Position numbers and translations under genes: made by a program. From assembly GCA_934086815.1 (NCBI GenBank), contig CAKOIM010000010.1, forward strand, positions 1-41,830: a stretch of 41,830 bases of DNA, in the 5' to 3' direction. The DNA comes from an uncultured Bacilli bacterium (GTDB taxonomy: Bacteria; Bacillota_I; Bacilli_A; RF39; UBA660). A model generated the notes under the pieces. That model saw only the letters and a list, made by a program, of their open reading frames with translations. It was not told where the DNA came from and did not search any database. Positions 31,231-38,860 of the stretch are shown piece by piece; within the stretch, counting starts at the first letter, position 1, and each line of letters starts with the position of its first letter.

Positions 31231-33252
31231 ATGAAAAAGAAAAAAAGTATTATATTTATTATAATTGCAGTTTTAATTATAATAGGTATTTGTGTTAGTT
31301 TATTCTTTATATTAAATGATAAAAATAAGCTTACTGTTACGGAAAGAAATTGGGTAAATGATAATATTAGTACTATTCAAAATATTAATATTGTAAATAA
31401 TATAAATGTATTTGGCTTAGATGGAGAAGGAGTTTTTTATGACTTTTTAAAGGACTTTGAGACGGAATATGACCTTACAATTAATCCGATTACATACACT
31501 AATAAAGAAGTACCAGCCGGACTTAGTTTTGGTGTAAAAAAAGAAGTAAAAGATTCGGATACTGTTTTTTATAAAGATCATTATGTATTAGTAAGTAAAA
31601 AGAAAGATAATATATCTAAAGAGGAAAATTTAAATGGAAAAACTATAGGTATATTAAGTGATGATTTAAGTTATGTATCTAAGTATTTAAAAAAAGCTAC
31701 GGATGTATCATTTAAACAATTTGAAAGTTTAGATGAACTTAAAAAAGCTATGGAAGAAAACTTAAATTATATGCTTGTACCATTAATGGAATATTTAGAT
31801 ATTATATTAGAAAATAATTATAATATAGTTTATCATTTTAGTGATATAAATAAATATTATGTTATGCAAAATGGTGATGATGTATTAACTAATATAATGG
31901 TTAAGTATTTTAATACATGGAAAGAAAAAAAAGAAGATGTATTTGATAAGCAACTATTTAAGTGCTTTACAACTAATATGAATATTACTGATACGGAAGT
32001 AGATTCTATGCAAAGTATTAGTTATAATTATGGCTTTGTTAATGCCTCACCATATGAAGTTATTATGGGTGGTAAGTATGGTGGTATAGTCGGGGTTTAT
32101 TTAAGTAAATTTAGTAATTTTGCTGATGTAGAATTTAATTTTGTTAAATATAAGAGTCAAAATAAATTTATGAAGGCTGTTAATAATAAAGATGTAGATT
32201 TATACTTTAATTATTATAACTACCAAGATAACTTTAACCAAACTAATGGAATAAATATTGAATATGCGGTTGCTTTAAATAGAAAGAATCATACGGTTGT
32301 AAAATCAATTTATTCATTAATAGGTAAAGAAGTATATGTTCAAAAGAATAGTAAGATTTATGATTATGTTAGTAATATTGGAAATATAAATATTAAGACT
32401 TATGAAACTACTAAAGATTTATTTAAATTAAATAATAAAGATGTATACATAATACTTGATAAAAATACATTTGATTATTATAGTGAAAAACAACTAGATA
32501 ATTATACACTAAGATATAAAGATTACATTAATGATACATATAACTTTAAAGTAAGAACTGATAGTGCTTTATATAAATTGCTTAATAAATATATAAGTGT
32601 AATGGATGAAAACGAAATGATTGTAGAAGGTGTAGATAATCATTTTGATACGGTTAAAAATGGTGGATTAGTAACTAAGTTAGCTGAATATATCTTATAT
32701 GTAATTGTAATTGTCGGAGTATTATTATTTGTTTTATTTAAGAAAAGTAAAAAGGTGAAAATTGCTAAAAAGATAAAGAAAGATGATAAGTTAAAGTTTA
32801 TTGATCAATTAACATCATTGAAAAATAGAAATTTCTTAAATGAAAATATAGAAACATGGAATAATAATACTATATATCCTCAAACAATAATTGTTATTGA
32901 TTTAAATAGAGTTCAAGAAATAAATGATTTATATGGTTATACGGAAGGGGATAAACAAATAAAAGCATTAGCTAATATTTTAATTAAGACTCAACTTGAT
33001 AATAGTGAAGTTATAAGAAGTGATGGTAATGAATTTGTTGTTTATTTAGTAGGGTATACACCAAAGCAAGTAAGTAATTATATTCATAAATTAAATAGAG
33101 AAATTAAAAAATTACCTTATAACTATGGGGCTGAATTTGGAAATAGTATGATACTTGATGATATAAAAACTATTGAAGATGCATTAAACGAAGCAGTTGA
33201 AGATATGAAAAAAAGCAAGGAAAGTAAAACAAATGAAGAACCTAAAAAATAA
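31231..33252 (+). CDS. Membrane sensor: two substrate-binding-like domains and a degenerate GGDEF domain
   Basis: 673 residues. Helix at about 6-28 anchors the N-terminus; residues about 50-250 and 265-480 look like two periplasmic-binding-protein (SBP family 3-like) lobes outside the membrane, with NINVFGLDGEGVFYDFL and LNGKTIGIL; a second helix lies at about 492-512 (YVIVIVGVLLFVLF). The cytoplasmic GGDEF-type domain (about 525-660) shows FIDQLTSLKNRNFLNE and VIDLNRVQEINDLYGYTEGD. Its signature is DGNEF at 598-602 instead of GGDEF, losing Gly and catalytic Asp, so cyclase activity is doubtful. It may bind GTP or a dinucleotide or act as a protein switch. No EAL domain is in the window. The end overlaps the next gene by 20 bp. 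Confidence 0.8.
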   Translation: MKKKKSIIFIIIAVLIIIGICVSLFFILNDKNKLTVTERNWVNDNISTIQNINIVNNINVFGLDGEGVFYDFLKDFETEYDLTINPITYTNKEVPAGLSFGVKKEVKDSDTVFYKDHYVLVSKKKDNISKEENLNGKTIGILSDDLSYVSKYLKKATDVSFKQFESLDELKKAMEENLNYMLVPLMEYLDIILENNYNIVYHFSDINKYYVMQNGDDVLTNIMVKYFNTWKEKKEDVFDKQLFKCFTTNMNITDTEVDSMQSISYNYGFVNASPYEVIMGGKYGGIVGVYLSKFSNFADVEFNFVKYKSQNKFMKAVNNKDVDLYFNYYNYQDNFNQTNGINIEYAVALNRKNHTVVKSIYSLIGKEVYVQKNSKIYDYVSNIGNINIKTYETTKDLFKLNNKDVYIILDKNTFDYYSEKQLDNYTLRYKDYINDTYNFKVRTDSALYKLLNKYISVMDENEMIVEGVDNHFDTVKNGGLVTKLAEYILYVIVIVGVLLFVLFKKSKKVKIAKKIKKDDKLKFIDQLTSLKNRNFLNENIETWNNNTIYPQTIIVIDLNRVQEINDLYGYTEGDKQIKALANILIKTQLDNSEVIRSDGNEFVVYLVGYTPKQVSNYIHKLNREIKKLPYNYGAEFGNSMILDDIKTIEDALNEAVEDMKKSKESKTNEEPKK

Positions 33253-34087
33253 TTTAAAAGATTTTTTTGATAATTTTATAGAAGTTTTGTTTCGCCCTGA
33301 TATGGCTATATTACCAGGGCAACTTGCTTTTTTCTTTGTTCTTGCAATTGTTCCTACAATAACTTTGATAAGTTATGAAGCAGCTTTATTAAATTTATCA
33401 ACTGATGTAATATATGATTTTATTTCTTCGGCTTTTTCTAGTGATATTGCTACACTTTTGTTAACAACGAAGGCATCTAGTGTCGGAGGCTTTGGCTTTT
33501 TCTTTATTGTATTAGGTGGATATCTTATTGCATCAAATGGTCCGGCATCAATAATTGTAACTTCAAATACAATATATGGTGAAAAACAAGAAGGCTTTTT
33601 TAAACGTCGTTTAAAATCTATTGTTATGACTTTTGTATTAGTTTTGTTGTTTATATTTATGCTTATAGTGCCACTTTTTGGAAATAAAATAATTGAACTT
33701 ATTAATTATGTTAATATTAATAGTGCAGTTACAGATAAAATTGCTTATGTTATTAATTTATTGAAAGGTCCATTTACTTGGTTTATAATGTATTTTTTCA
33801 TTAAAATATTATATACTATGGCTCCGAATAAGTTAGTTAAAAGTAAAAGTGTTGGATATGGGGCTATATTTACTAGCGTTTCATGGATAATTATTACATA
33901 TATATATTCTTATTATATAAATAATATTGCTCACTATACAACATTTTATGGAGGGCTTGCTAACTTAGTAATTCTTATGTTATGGGTATATTTACTTGCT
34001 TATGCATTTACTATTGGTATGGCTTTGAATTATCGAAAGGAAACACAAGAATTAGAAAAAACTGGAACTATAAATACTCAGAAATAA
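33233..34087 (+). CDS. YihY/BrkB-family multi-pass membrane protein
   Basis: 284 residues with about six membrane helices. The family pattern is clear: a short N-terminal amphipathic stretch, MAILPGQLAFFFVLAIVPTITLIS, GFFFIVLGGYLIASNGPASIIVTSNTIYG, FKRRLKSIVMT, GPFTWFIMYFFIKILYTMAPN and the C-terminal ANLVILMLWVYLLAYAFTIGMALNY. The old name ribonuclease BN does not apply; the function is unknown, perhaps transport. The start lies 20 bp inside the GGDEF gene and follows AAGGAAAG, so expression is coupled. Ends the 30743-34087 operon. Confidence 0.9.
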   Translation: MKNLKNNLKDFFDNFIEVLFRPDMAILPGQLAFFFVLAIVPTITLISYEAALLNLSTDVIYDFISSAFSSDIATLLLTTKASSVGGFGFFFIVLGGYLIASNGPASIIVTSNTIYGEKQEGFFKRRLKSIVMTFVLVLLFIFMLIVPLFGNKIIELINYVNINSAVTDKIAYVINLLKGPFTWFIMYFFIKILYTMAPNKLVKSKSVGYGAIFTSVSWIIITYIYSYYINNIAHYTTFYGGLANLVILMLWVYLLAYAFTIGMALNYRKETQELEKTGTINTQK

Positions 34088-34095
34088 CACATAAT

Positions 34096-34141
34096 ATAAT
34101 TGTACTTACAGGTATTACTTATAGTACAATTATTTTTTTTC
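34096..34141 (+). terminator. Terminator of the 30743-34087 operon
   Basis: Perfect 11-bp stem ATAATTGTACT/AGTACAATTAT (34096-34106 and 34123-34133) with a 16-nt loop, followed by a run of eight Ts. Confidence 0.8.
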
Positions 34142-34189
34142 GATATCACTCTAGTATTAATTTACTAACGATATTGAAAAGTAATATCT

Positions 34190-34214
34190 AAAAAAGAGTT
34201 TTGGCTCTTTTTTT
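34190..34214 (+). terminator. Second terminator
   Basis: Perfect 9-bp stem AAAAAAGAG/CTCTTTTTT with loop TTTTGG. As an A/T-flanked stem it can function on both strands. About 50 bp separates it from the first terminator; I see no gene between them. Confidence 0.75.
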
Positions 34215-34302
34215 AGTTTATTTTATCTATTTATTCTTTCATTGACTTATTATATAAATGTGATAAATTATATTAAATTAAACCTAGAAAGGAATAAGAG
34301 AA

Positions 34303-34389
34303 ATGAATTATAAAATTATTAATTATTTAAATATTTATGTTGAACCAAAAAGATGGGTAAATTACTTTTTCTTATGTATTTTTGAATGA
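34303..34389 (+). CDS. 28-codon small ORF, possibly a gene remnant
   Basis: ATG-TGA frame with AGAAAGGAAT upstream and a loose TTGACT promoter-like box near 34243. It encodes MNYKIINYLNIYVEPKRWVN followed by a short hydrophobic end. After the TGA, another frame stays open to about 34543 (beginning NERNNEFYVVFYKEIKIVKQ), so the stretch may be a frameshifted remnant of one small gene. No recognised domain. Otherwise the gap 34215-34545 contains only the argS promoter. Confidence 0.3.
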   Translation: MNYKIINYLNIYVEPKRWVNYFFLCIFE

Positions 34390-34486
34390 AAGAAACAACG
34401 AATTTTATGTTGTTTTTTATAAAGAAATTAAAATTGTAAAACAATTATTATTAAGTGTCTTAAGAACAATCAAAAAATATAGACTT

Positions 34487-34515
34487 TTGAAAATATTAAA
34501 TAATTGTGTTATAAT
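34487..34515 (+). promoter_or_regulatory. argS promoter
   Basis: TTGAAA (34487-34492), 17-bp spacer, TATAAT (34510-34515). The start codon at 34546 follows AAGAGGAG. I see no T-box features in the short leader. Confidence 0.7.
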
Positions 34516-34545
34516 ACAAAAAATTTATGTAAGAGGAGTTTAAAA

Positions 34546-36297
34546 ATGGATAATTTTATACGTAAACAAGAAAAAAAACTTAAAAAAATAATAATTAGTT
34601 GTGGTTATGAGATAGATGCTGTTAATTTAGTAGTGTCATCACGACCAGATTTAGGTCAATATCAATTTAATGGCGTAATGAAATTAGCCAAGCAAAAAAG
34701 AGAAAATCCAAAAGTGATTGCTACCAAAATATTAGAAAAGTTAGTTAAAGAAAGTGATTATTCAAATGTTAATATTGCAGATCCAGGTTTTATCAATATT
34801 ACTTTTTCTGATCAAACATTGGTAAATTATATGGAAGAAATTCGTAACAATTCTATTAATAATATGTTAAATATTAAAAACAAAAAAATTATAATTGATT
34901 ATGGAGGACCAAATATTGCTAAAACGTTACATGTTGGACATTTAAGAAGCGCTAACATAGGTGAGGCTTTAAAAAGATTAGCAAAAAAATTTGGGTGTAA
35001 TGTTATAAGTGATGTCCACCTTGGAGATTGGGGACGTCCGATGGGATTAGTAATTTTAGAATTAAAAAATAAATATCCAAATTGGGTATATTTTGATGAA
35101 AATTATCATGGAAAATACCCTGACACTTGTCCAATAACAAATAAAGATTTAGAAAAAATTTATCCAATTGCTAGTCTTAAAGCAAAAGAAGATGAAGAAT
35201 ATTTGGAGGAAGCGCGGAAAATAACTACCAAACTTCAAAAAAAAGAAAAAGGATATTATGAATTATGGAAACAGATTGTTGCTATTTCGTCTAATGAAGT
35301 AAAAAAAATGTATGATAAATTAAATGTTTCTTTTGATTTATGGAAAGGCGAAAGTGATGCTGATCAATATATTTTAAACCTAATAAATTATTTAAAGGAA
35401 AAGGACTTATTATATCAAAGTCAAGGTGCGTTAGTTATGGATGTTAGCTTACCTGAAGATATTAAACCTATGCCACCTTTATTGATTGTTAAGTCTAATG
35501 GATCAGTTTCATATGAAACTACAGATTTAGCGACAATTTGGGAAAGAATGAAAATGTTTAAGCCTGAAGAAATATGGTATGTTGTTGATAAAAGACAATC
35601 ATTACATTTTGAACAAGTTTTTAGAGCAGCTTATAAATCAAAAATAGTGCCCGAAAATGTTAAATTAAATTTTATAGGTTTTGGTACGATGAATGGAAAA
35701 GATGGTAAACCATTTAAAACTAGAGATGGTGGGGTTATGACTTTATCGGCATTAATTGATTTAGTAATTAAAGAAACACTAAAAAATTTAAATAATGATA
35801 TAAGTGGAAATGAAAGAGAAACAATTGCTGATGAAATAGCTATTGCTGCATTGAAATATGCAGATTTATTACCAAATAGAGCTAAAGATTATATATTTGA
35901 TGAAGAAAAATTTAGTGATTTAAATGGAAAGACTGGAGTTTATTTGTTATATTCAGCTATAAGAATAAAATCATTATTGGATAAAGCAAAAGAACAAAAT
36001 ATTCAAATAGGTTCAATAGAATGTATAGCTAATAATTATGATAGAAATGTAATTTTAAAAATATTGGAAATTCCAGCTGTGCTTGAAAATGCTTATGGAG
36101 AAAAATCACTTAATGATATTGCCGAATATTTGTATCAATTAAATAATGTGTTTAATACTTTTTATTCCTTTAATAAAATATTAATAGAGAAAAATCCAAA
36201 AATTCAACAATCCTGGTTAGGATTAAGCGAAATTGTTTATAATGTTAATGTTGAATTATTACAAATATTAGGAATTACAATTCCTAGAAAGATATAG
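34546..36297 (+). CDS. argS: Arginyl-tRNA synthetase
   Basis: 583 residues from the ATG at 34546 (AGAGGAG upstream; the open frame extends to 34504 without a ribosome site). The N-terminal Add-1 domain is about 1-110. The class I catalytic domain has DYGGPNIAKTLHVGHLRSANIGEAL with the HVGH signature and DVHLGDWGRPMG, then YVVDKRQSLHFEQVFRAA. GFGTMNGKDGKPFKTRDGG stands where ArgS lacks a full KMSKS. The C-terminal DALR anticodon-binding domain has YLLYSAIRIKSLL near residue 470. It charges tRNA-Arg. Whether this is the only arginyl enzyme of the cell cannot be seen here; the isolated position beside a decayed SDR gene would fit an acquired copy. Confidence 0.95.
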   Translation: MDNFIRKQEKKLKKIIISCGYEIDAVNLVVSSRPDLGQYQFNGVMKLAKQKRENPKVIATKILEKLVKESDYSNVNIADPGFINITFSDQTLVNYMEEIRNNSINNMLNIKNKKIIIDYGGPNIAKTLHVGHLRSANIGEALKRLAKKFGCNVISDVHLGDWGRPMGLVILELKNKYPNWVYFDENYHGKYPDTCPITNKDLEKIYPIASLKAKEDEEYLEEARKITTKLQKKEKGYYELWKQIVAISSNEVKKMYDKLNVSFDLWKGESDADQYILNLINYLKEKDLLYQSQGALVMDVSLPEDIKPMPPLLIVKSNGSVSYETTDLATIWERMKMFKPEEIWYVVDKRQSLHFEQVFRAAYKSKIVPENVKLNFIGFGTMNGKDGKPFKTRDGGVMTLSALIDLVIKETLKNLNNDISGNERETIADEIAIAALKYADLLPNRAKDYIFDEEKFSDLNGKTGVYLLYSAIRIKSLLDKAKEQNIQIGSIECIANNYDRNVILKILEIPAVLENAYGEKSLNDIAEYLYQLNNVFNTFYSFNKILIEKNPKIQQSWLGLSEIVYNVNVELLQILGITIPRKI

Positions 36298-36304
36298 GTA
36301 AAAA

Positions 36305-36580
36305 ATGAAAAAAAATGTTTTAATTACTGGTGGTACAAGAGGGATTGGAAGAGAAACTGCTATTAAATTTGCTGAAAACAATTATAATATAATTATAAAT
36401 TATTATAAAAATGATGAATTAGCTAATAAATTAAAAAGAAAAATAGAAAATGAAAAAGAAAAAATATTATTAAAAAGGCTTGCAGAGTCTAGAGAAATAG
36501 CAAACGTTATTTATTTCCTTGCAAGTGAAGAAGCTTGTTTTATAAATGGAGAAACAATAATTGTTGATGGTGGTTATTAA
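36305..36580 (+). pseudogene. Internally deleted short-chain dehydrogenase/reductase (FabG-like) remnant
   Basis: 91 residues in one open frame. The N-terminal half is an SDR cofactor motif, LITGGTRGIGRETAIKFAENN, followed by IIINYYKNDE. After about residue 52 it jumps to the C-terminal SDR end, LLKRLAESREIANVIYFLAS followed by EEACFINGETIIVDGGY. Normal SDRs have about 245 residues; roughly 150 from the middle are gone, including the catalytic Ser-Tyr-Lys set, so it cannot be an active reductase. The deletion kept the frame. It has a GGTAAAA ribosome site and starts 7 bp after argS. It could be a decaying gene or a small binding protein; the first is more likely. Confidence 0.75.
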
Positions 36581-36616
36581 AAAATAGATAGATTTATTAT
36601 AATTAATCTATTTTTT
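36581..36616 (+). terminator. Terminator after argS and the SDR remnant
   Basis: AAAATAGAT (36581-36589) pairs with ATCTATTTT (36605-36613), followed by further Ts. The inner sequence can also pair AGATT with AATCT. Confidence 0.6.
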
Positions 36617-36883
36617 AATAAAAAAATTTTAAAAATAAAAAGTTTTTTGTTAATTTAATATATTTGTTGAGTATTCATTTGATGTCATAATTTATGGACT
36701 AATTAATTTAACAAAATTGAAAAATATATTGTCTAAACTTTTGAAAAAAAATTTGAAGATATATTTGTGTCAGTGTATGTGTTAAATATAGATAGAGAAA
36801 GATTGTAATTATGGGAATCTTAAAAGCTTGATATAATTGTTGAGTAAATTCGCCTAATCTTTACATTATTTTTAGGCTTAATA
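36617..36883. other. AT-rich gap without a supported gene
   Basis: No frame longer than a few codons with a ribosome site. There is an orphan TGA-TATAAT box at 36829-36837 with a poor -35 (TTATGG), followed by a GCCTAA/TTAGGC hairpin (36852-36857 and 36872-36877) without a T run. This may be a promoter for a short RNA or an alternative promoter for the next gene; unproven. Confidence 0.4.
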
Positions 36884-36912
36884 AAGACATTTTAAAAGAA
36901 TTTTGATACAAT
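36884..36912 (+). promoter_or_regulatory. Promoter of the sulfatase gene, predicting a leaderless mRNA
   Basis: AAGACA (36884-36889), 17-bp spacer ending TGA, TACAAT (36907-36912). The expected transcription start, 7 nt after the -10 box, is the A of the ATG at 36919. No Shine-Dalgarno sequence lies between. Confidence 0.5.
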
Positions 36913-36918
36913 ATATTT

Positions 36919-38859
36919 ATGAAGAAATTTAAGTTAAGAAAATTTTATTTAGGGTTAATGAATACATTTATATTACTTTTTTTAGAAGTAATTTTTAAGA
37001 TGCTTACAAATAATTCTATTTTTAATATTAATATAATATATATAATCTTATTTAGTATTATACTTAGTTGTTTTTTAAATATAATTGAAAGATTATTTAA
37101 TAATACCGTTAATAAGATATTATTTTTAGTTAATATCTTTTTATGGGGTATTATATATAGTATACAACTATGTATATATAAGATGTTTGGTTTTTATTTT
37201 GAATGGTCTTTATTTGGGGCAAGTAATCAAGTGATGGCTTTTGCAAAAGATGGTCTGAATTTAATAATTGAAAATGTTTTCGGGGTAATACTTTTAATGT
37301 TACCATTTATATTGTATTTAATTAATTATAAGAAAATAAATATTGAAAAAGATAAATTAAAAAATCAAGTAATTAAATTGGGAAGTGCTATTTTATTATG
37401 TATAATATTTATTCTTAGTTTAGGTATTAATAAAGATGATGATAATTCAGCTTATAATTTATTTTACAATTATAATAATGTTGATTTAAATATAAAGACT
37501 TTTGGGGTACTTAATAGCTTTATAATTGATACTTCACGAAGTGTAATAGGTTTTAATGAGAAAATTGATATTATTGATAATAAAACAGATGATAAAGATG
37601 ATATTAAAGAAGAAGTAAAATACAAATATAATAATTTAGATATAGATTTTGATAAGTTAATAAATGAAGAAAGTGATGAACAAATTAAAGAAATGCATGA
37701 GTATTTTCAAAATGAAGAAGGTACTAAACAAAATGAATATACTAATTATTTTAAGGGTAAAAATTTAATTTTGTTTATGGCAGAAAGCTTTAATGAAATT
37801 GCTGTGGATGAAGTTTTGACTCCGACGTTATATAAACTTGTAAATAGTGGCTTTAAATTTAATAATTTTTATACTCCGACGATTAGTAGTACGATTGGGG
37901 GAGAATTTCAAGAACTAACAGGATTAGTTGCTGCATCTGGTTTTTTGAGTCCATGGAAAAGTGGAACAAATAAATTTCCAATGGGAATAGCTAATAGCTT
38001 TAAAAATTTAGATTATAATACATATGCGTATCATGATCATAATTATACATTTCAAAATAGATATAAATATTTAGCATCCTTAGGCTTTACTAATTTTACG
38101 GGATGTAAAAATGGCTTAGAAGAAAAAATGAATTGTAATACATGGCCTGAAAGTGATATTGAAATGATTAATGCAACATTTGATGATTATATTAATAGTG
38201 AAAAACCATTCTTTACTTATTATGTTACTGTTAGTGGACATGGAGATTATAGTTTTTCAAACAGCGCAACGGCGAAGAAAAATAAAGATTTAGTAAGTCA
38301 TTTAAATTATAGTGAAAAACCTCTTGCATATTTAGCAAGCCAAATAGAATTAGATAAAGCTTTAGAATTATTAATTGAAAAGTTAACAGAAACGGGAAAG
38401 TTAGATGATACTGTTATAGCTTTAGTCGGAGATCATTATCCTTATTATTTAAGTTTAGATGAAGTAAATGAAATATCTAAGTATAAAAAAGATGATACTA
38501 TTTTAATAAATAAGAGTAATTTTATATTATGGAATAATAAAATGGATACAATAAATATAGATAAAGTAGGTAGTCAAATAGACGTTTTACCAACTATTTA
38601 TAATTTATTTGGGGTTAAGTATGATTCTCGTTTAATTATTGGTAAAGATATATTAAGTACGGAGCCTGGGTTAGCTATTTTTGGAAATAGAAGCTGGGTT
38701 ACTGATAAAGGATCATATAATGCTAAGACTAAAGAAGTTATTGGGGATAATATAGATAATGATTATATAAGTTATATAAATAAAATAGTAAATAATAAAG
38801 TTACAATGAGTAAAAACATTATGGTAAATGATTATTATAAGAAAGTGTTAGGTGAATAA
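36919..38859 (+). CDS. LTA synthase-family membrane sulfatase
   Basis: 646 residues. Five hydrophobic helices in the first about 175 residues anchor it, then a linker and an extracellular alkaline-phosphatase/sulfatase-type domain from about 275. Metal and catalytic residues of LtaS are recognisable: Glu in FMAESFNEI, the nucleophile Thr325 in SSTIGGEFQEL, and GDHYPYY for the Asp-His ligands. The family transfers glycerol-phosphate from phosphatidylglycerol to build lipoteichoic acid or primes it. Whether this one makes the polymer, the primer or another phospho-modification is not visible. There is no ribosome site before the ATG. The stop is directly before asnB, so the two are co-transcribed. 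Confidence 0.9.
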   Translation: MKKFKLRKFYLGLMNTFILLFLEVIFKMLTNNSIFNINIIYIILFSIILSCFLNIIERLFNNTVNKILFLVNIFLWGIIYSIQLCIYKMFGFYFEWSLFGASNQVMAFAKDGLNLIIENVFGVILLMLPFILYLINYKKINIEKDKLKNQVIKLGSAILLCIIFILSLGINKDDDNSAYNLFYNYNNVDLNIKTFGVLNSFIIDTSRSVIGFNEKIDIIDNKTDDKDDIKEEVKYKYNNLDIDFDKLINEESDEQIKEMHEYFQNEEGTKQNEYTNYFKGKNLILFMAESFNEIAVDEVLTPTLYKLVNSGFKFNNFYTPTISSTIGGEFQELTGLVAASGFLSPWKSGTNKFPMGIANSFKNLDYNTYAYHDHNYTFQNRYKYLASLGFTNFTGCKNGLEEKMNCNTWPESDIEMINATFDDYINSEKPFFTYYVTVSGHGDYSFSNSATAKKNKDLVSHLNYSEKPLAYLASQIELDKALELLIEKLTETGKLDDTVIALVGDHYPYYLSLDEVNEISKYKKDDTILINKSNFILWNNKMDTINIDKVGSQIDVLPTIYNLFGVKYDSRLIIGKDILSTEPGLAIFGNRSWVTDKGSYNAKTKEVIGDNIDNDYISYINKIVNNKVTMSKNIMVNDYYKKVLGE

Positions 38860-38860
38860 T

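Noticed and set aside
33982..34191. Open frame of 69 codons at the end of the YihY gene
   Set aside because: It overlaps the last third of the YihY coding region in another frame, has no ribosome site and runs through the operon terminator.
34390..34545. T-box leader for argS
   Set aside because: No T-box bulge sequence and the promoter lies only ~30 bp before the start codon.
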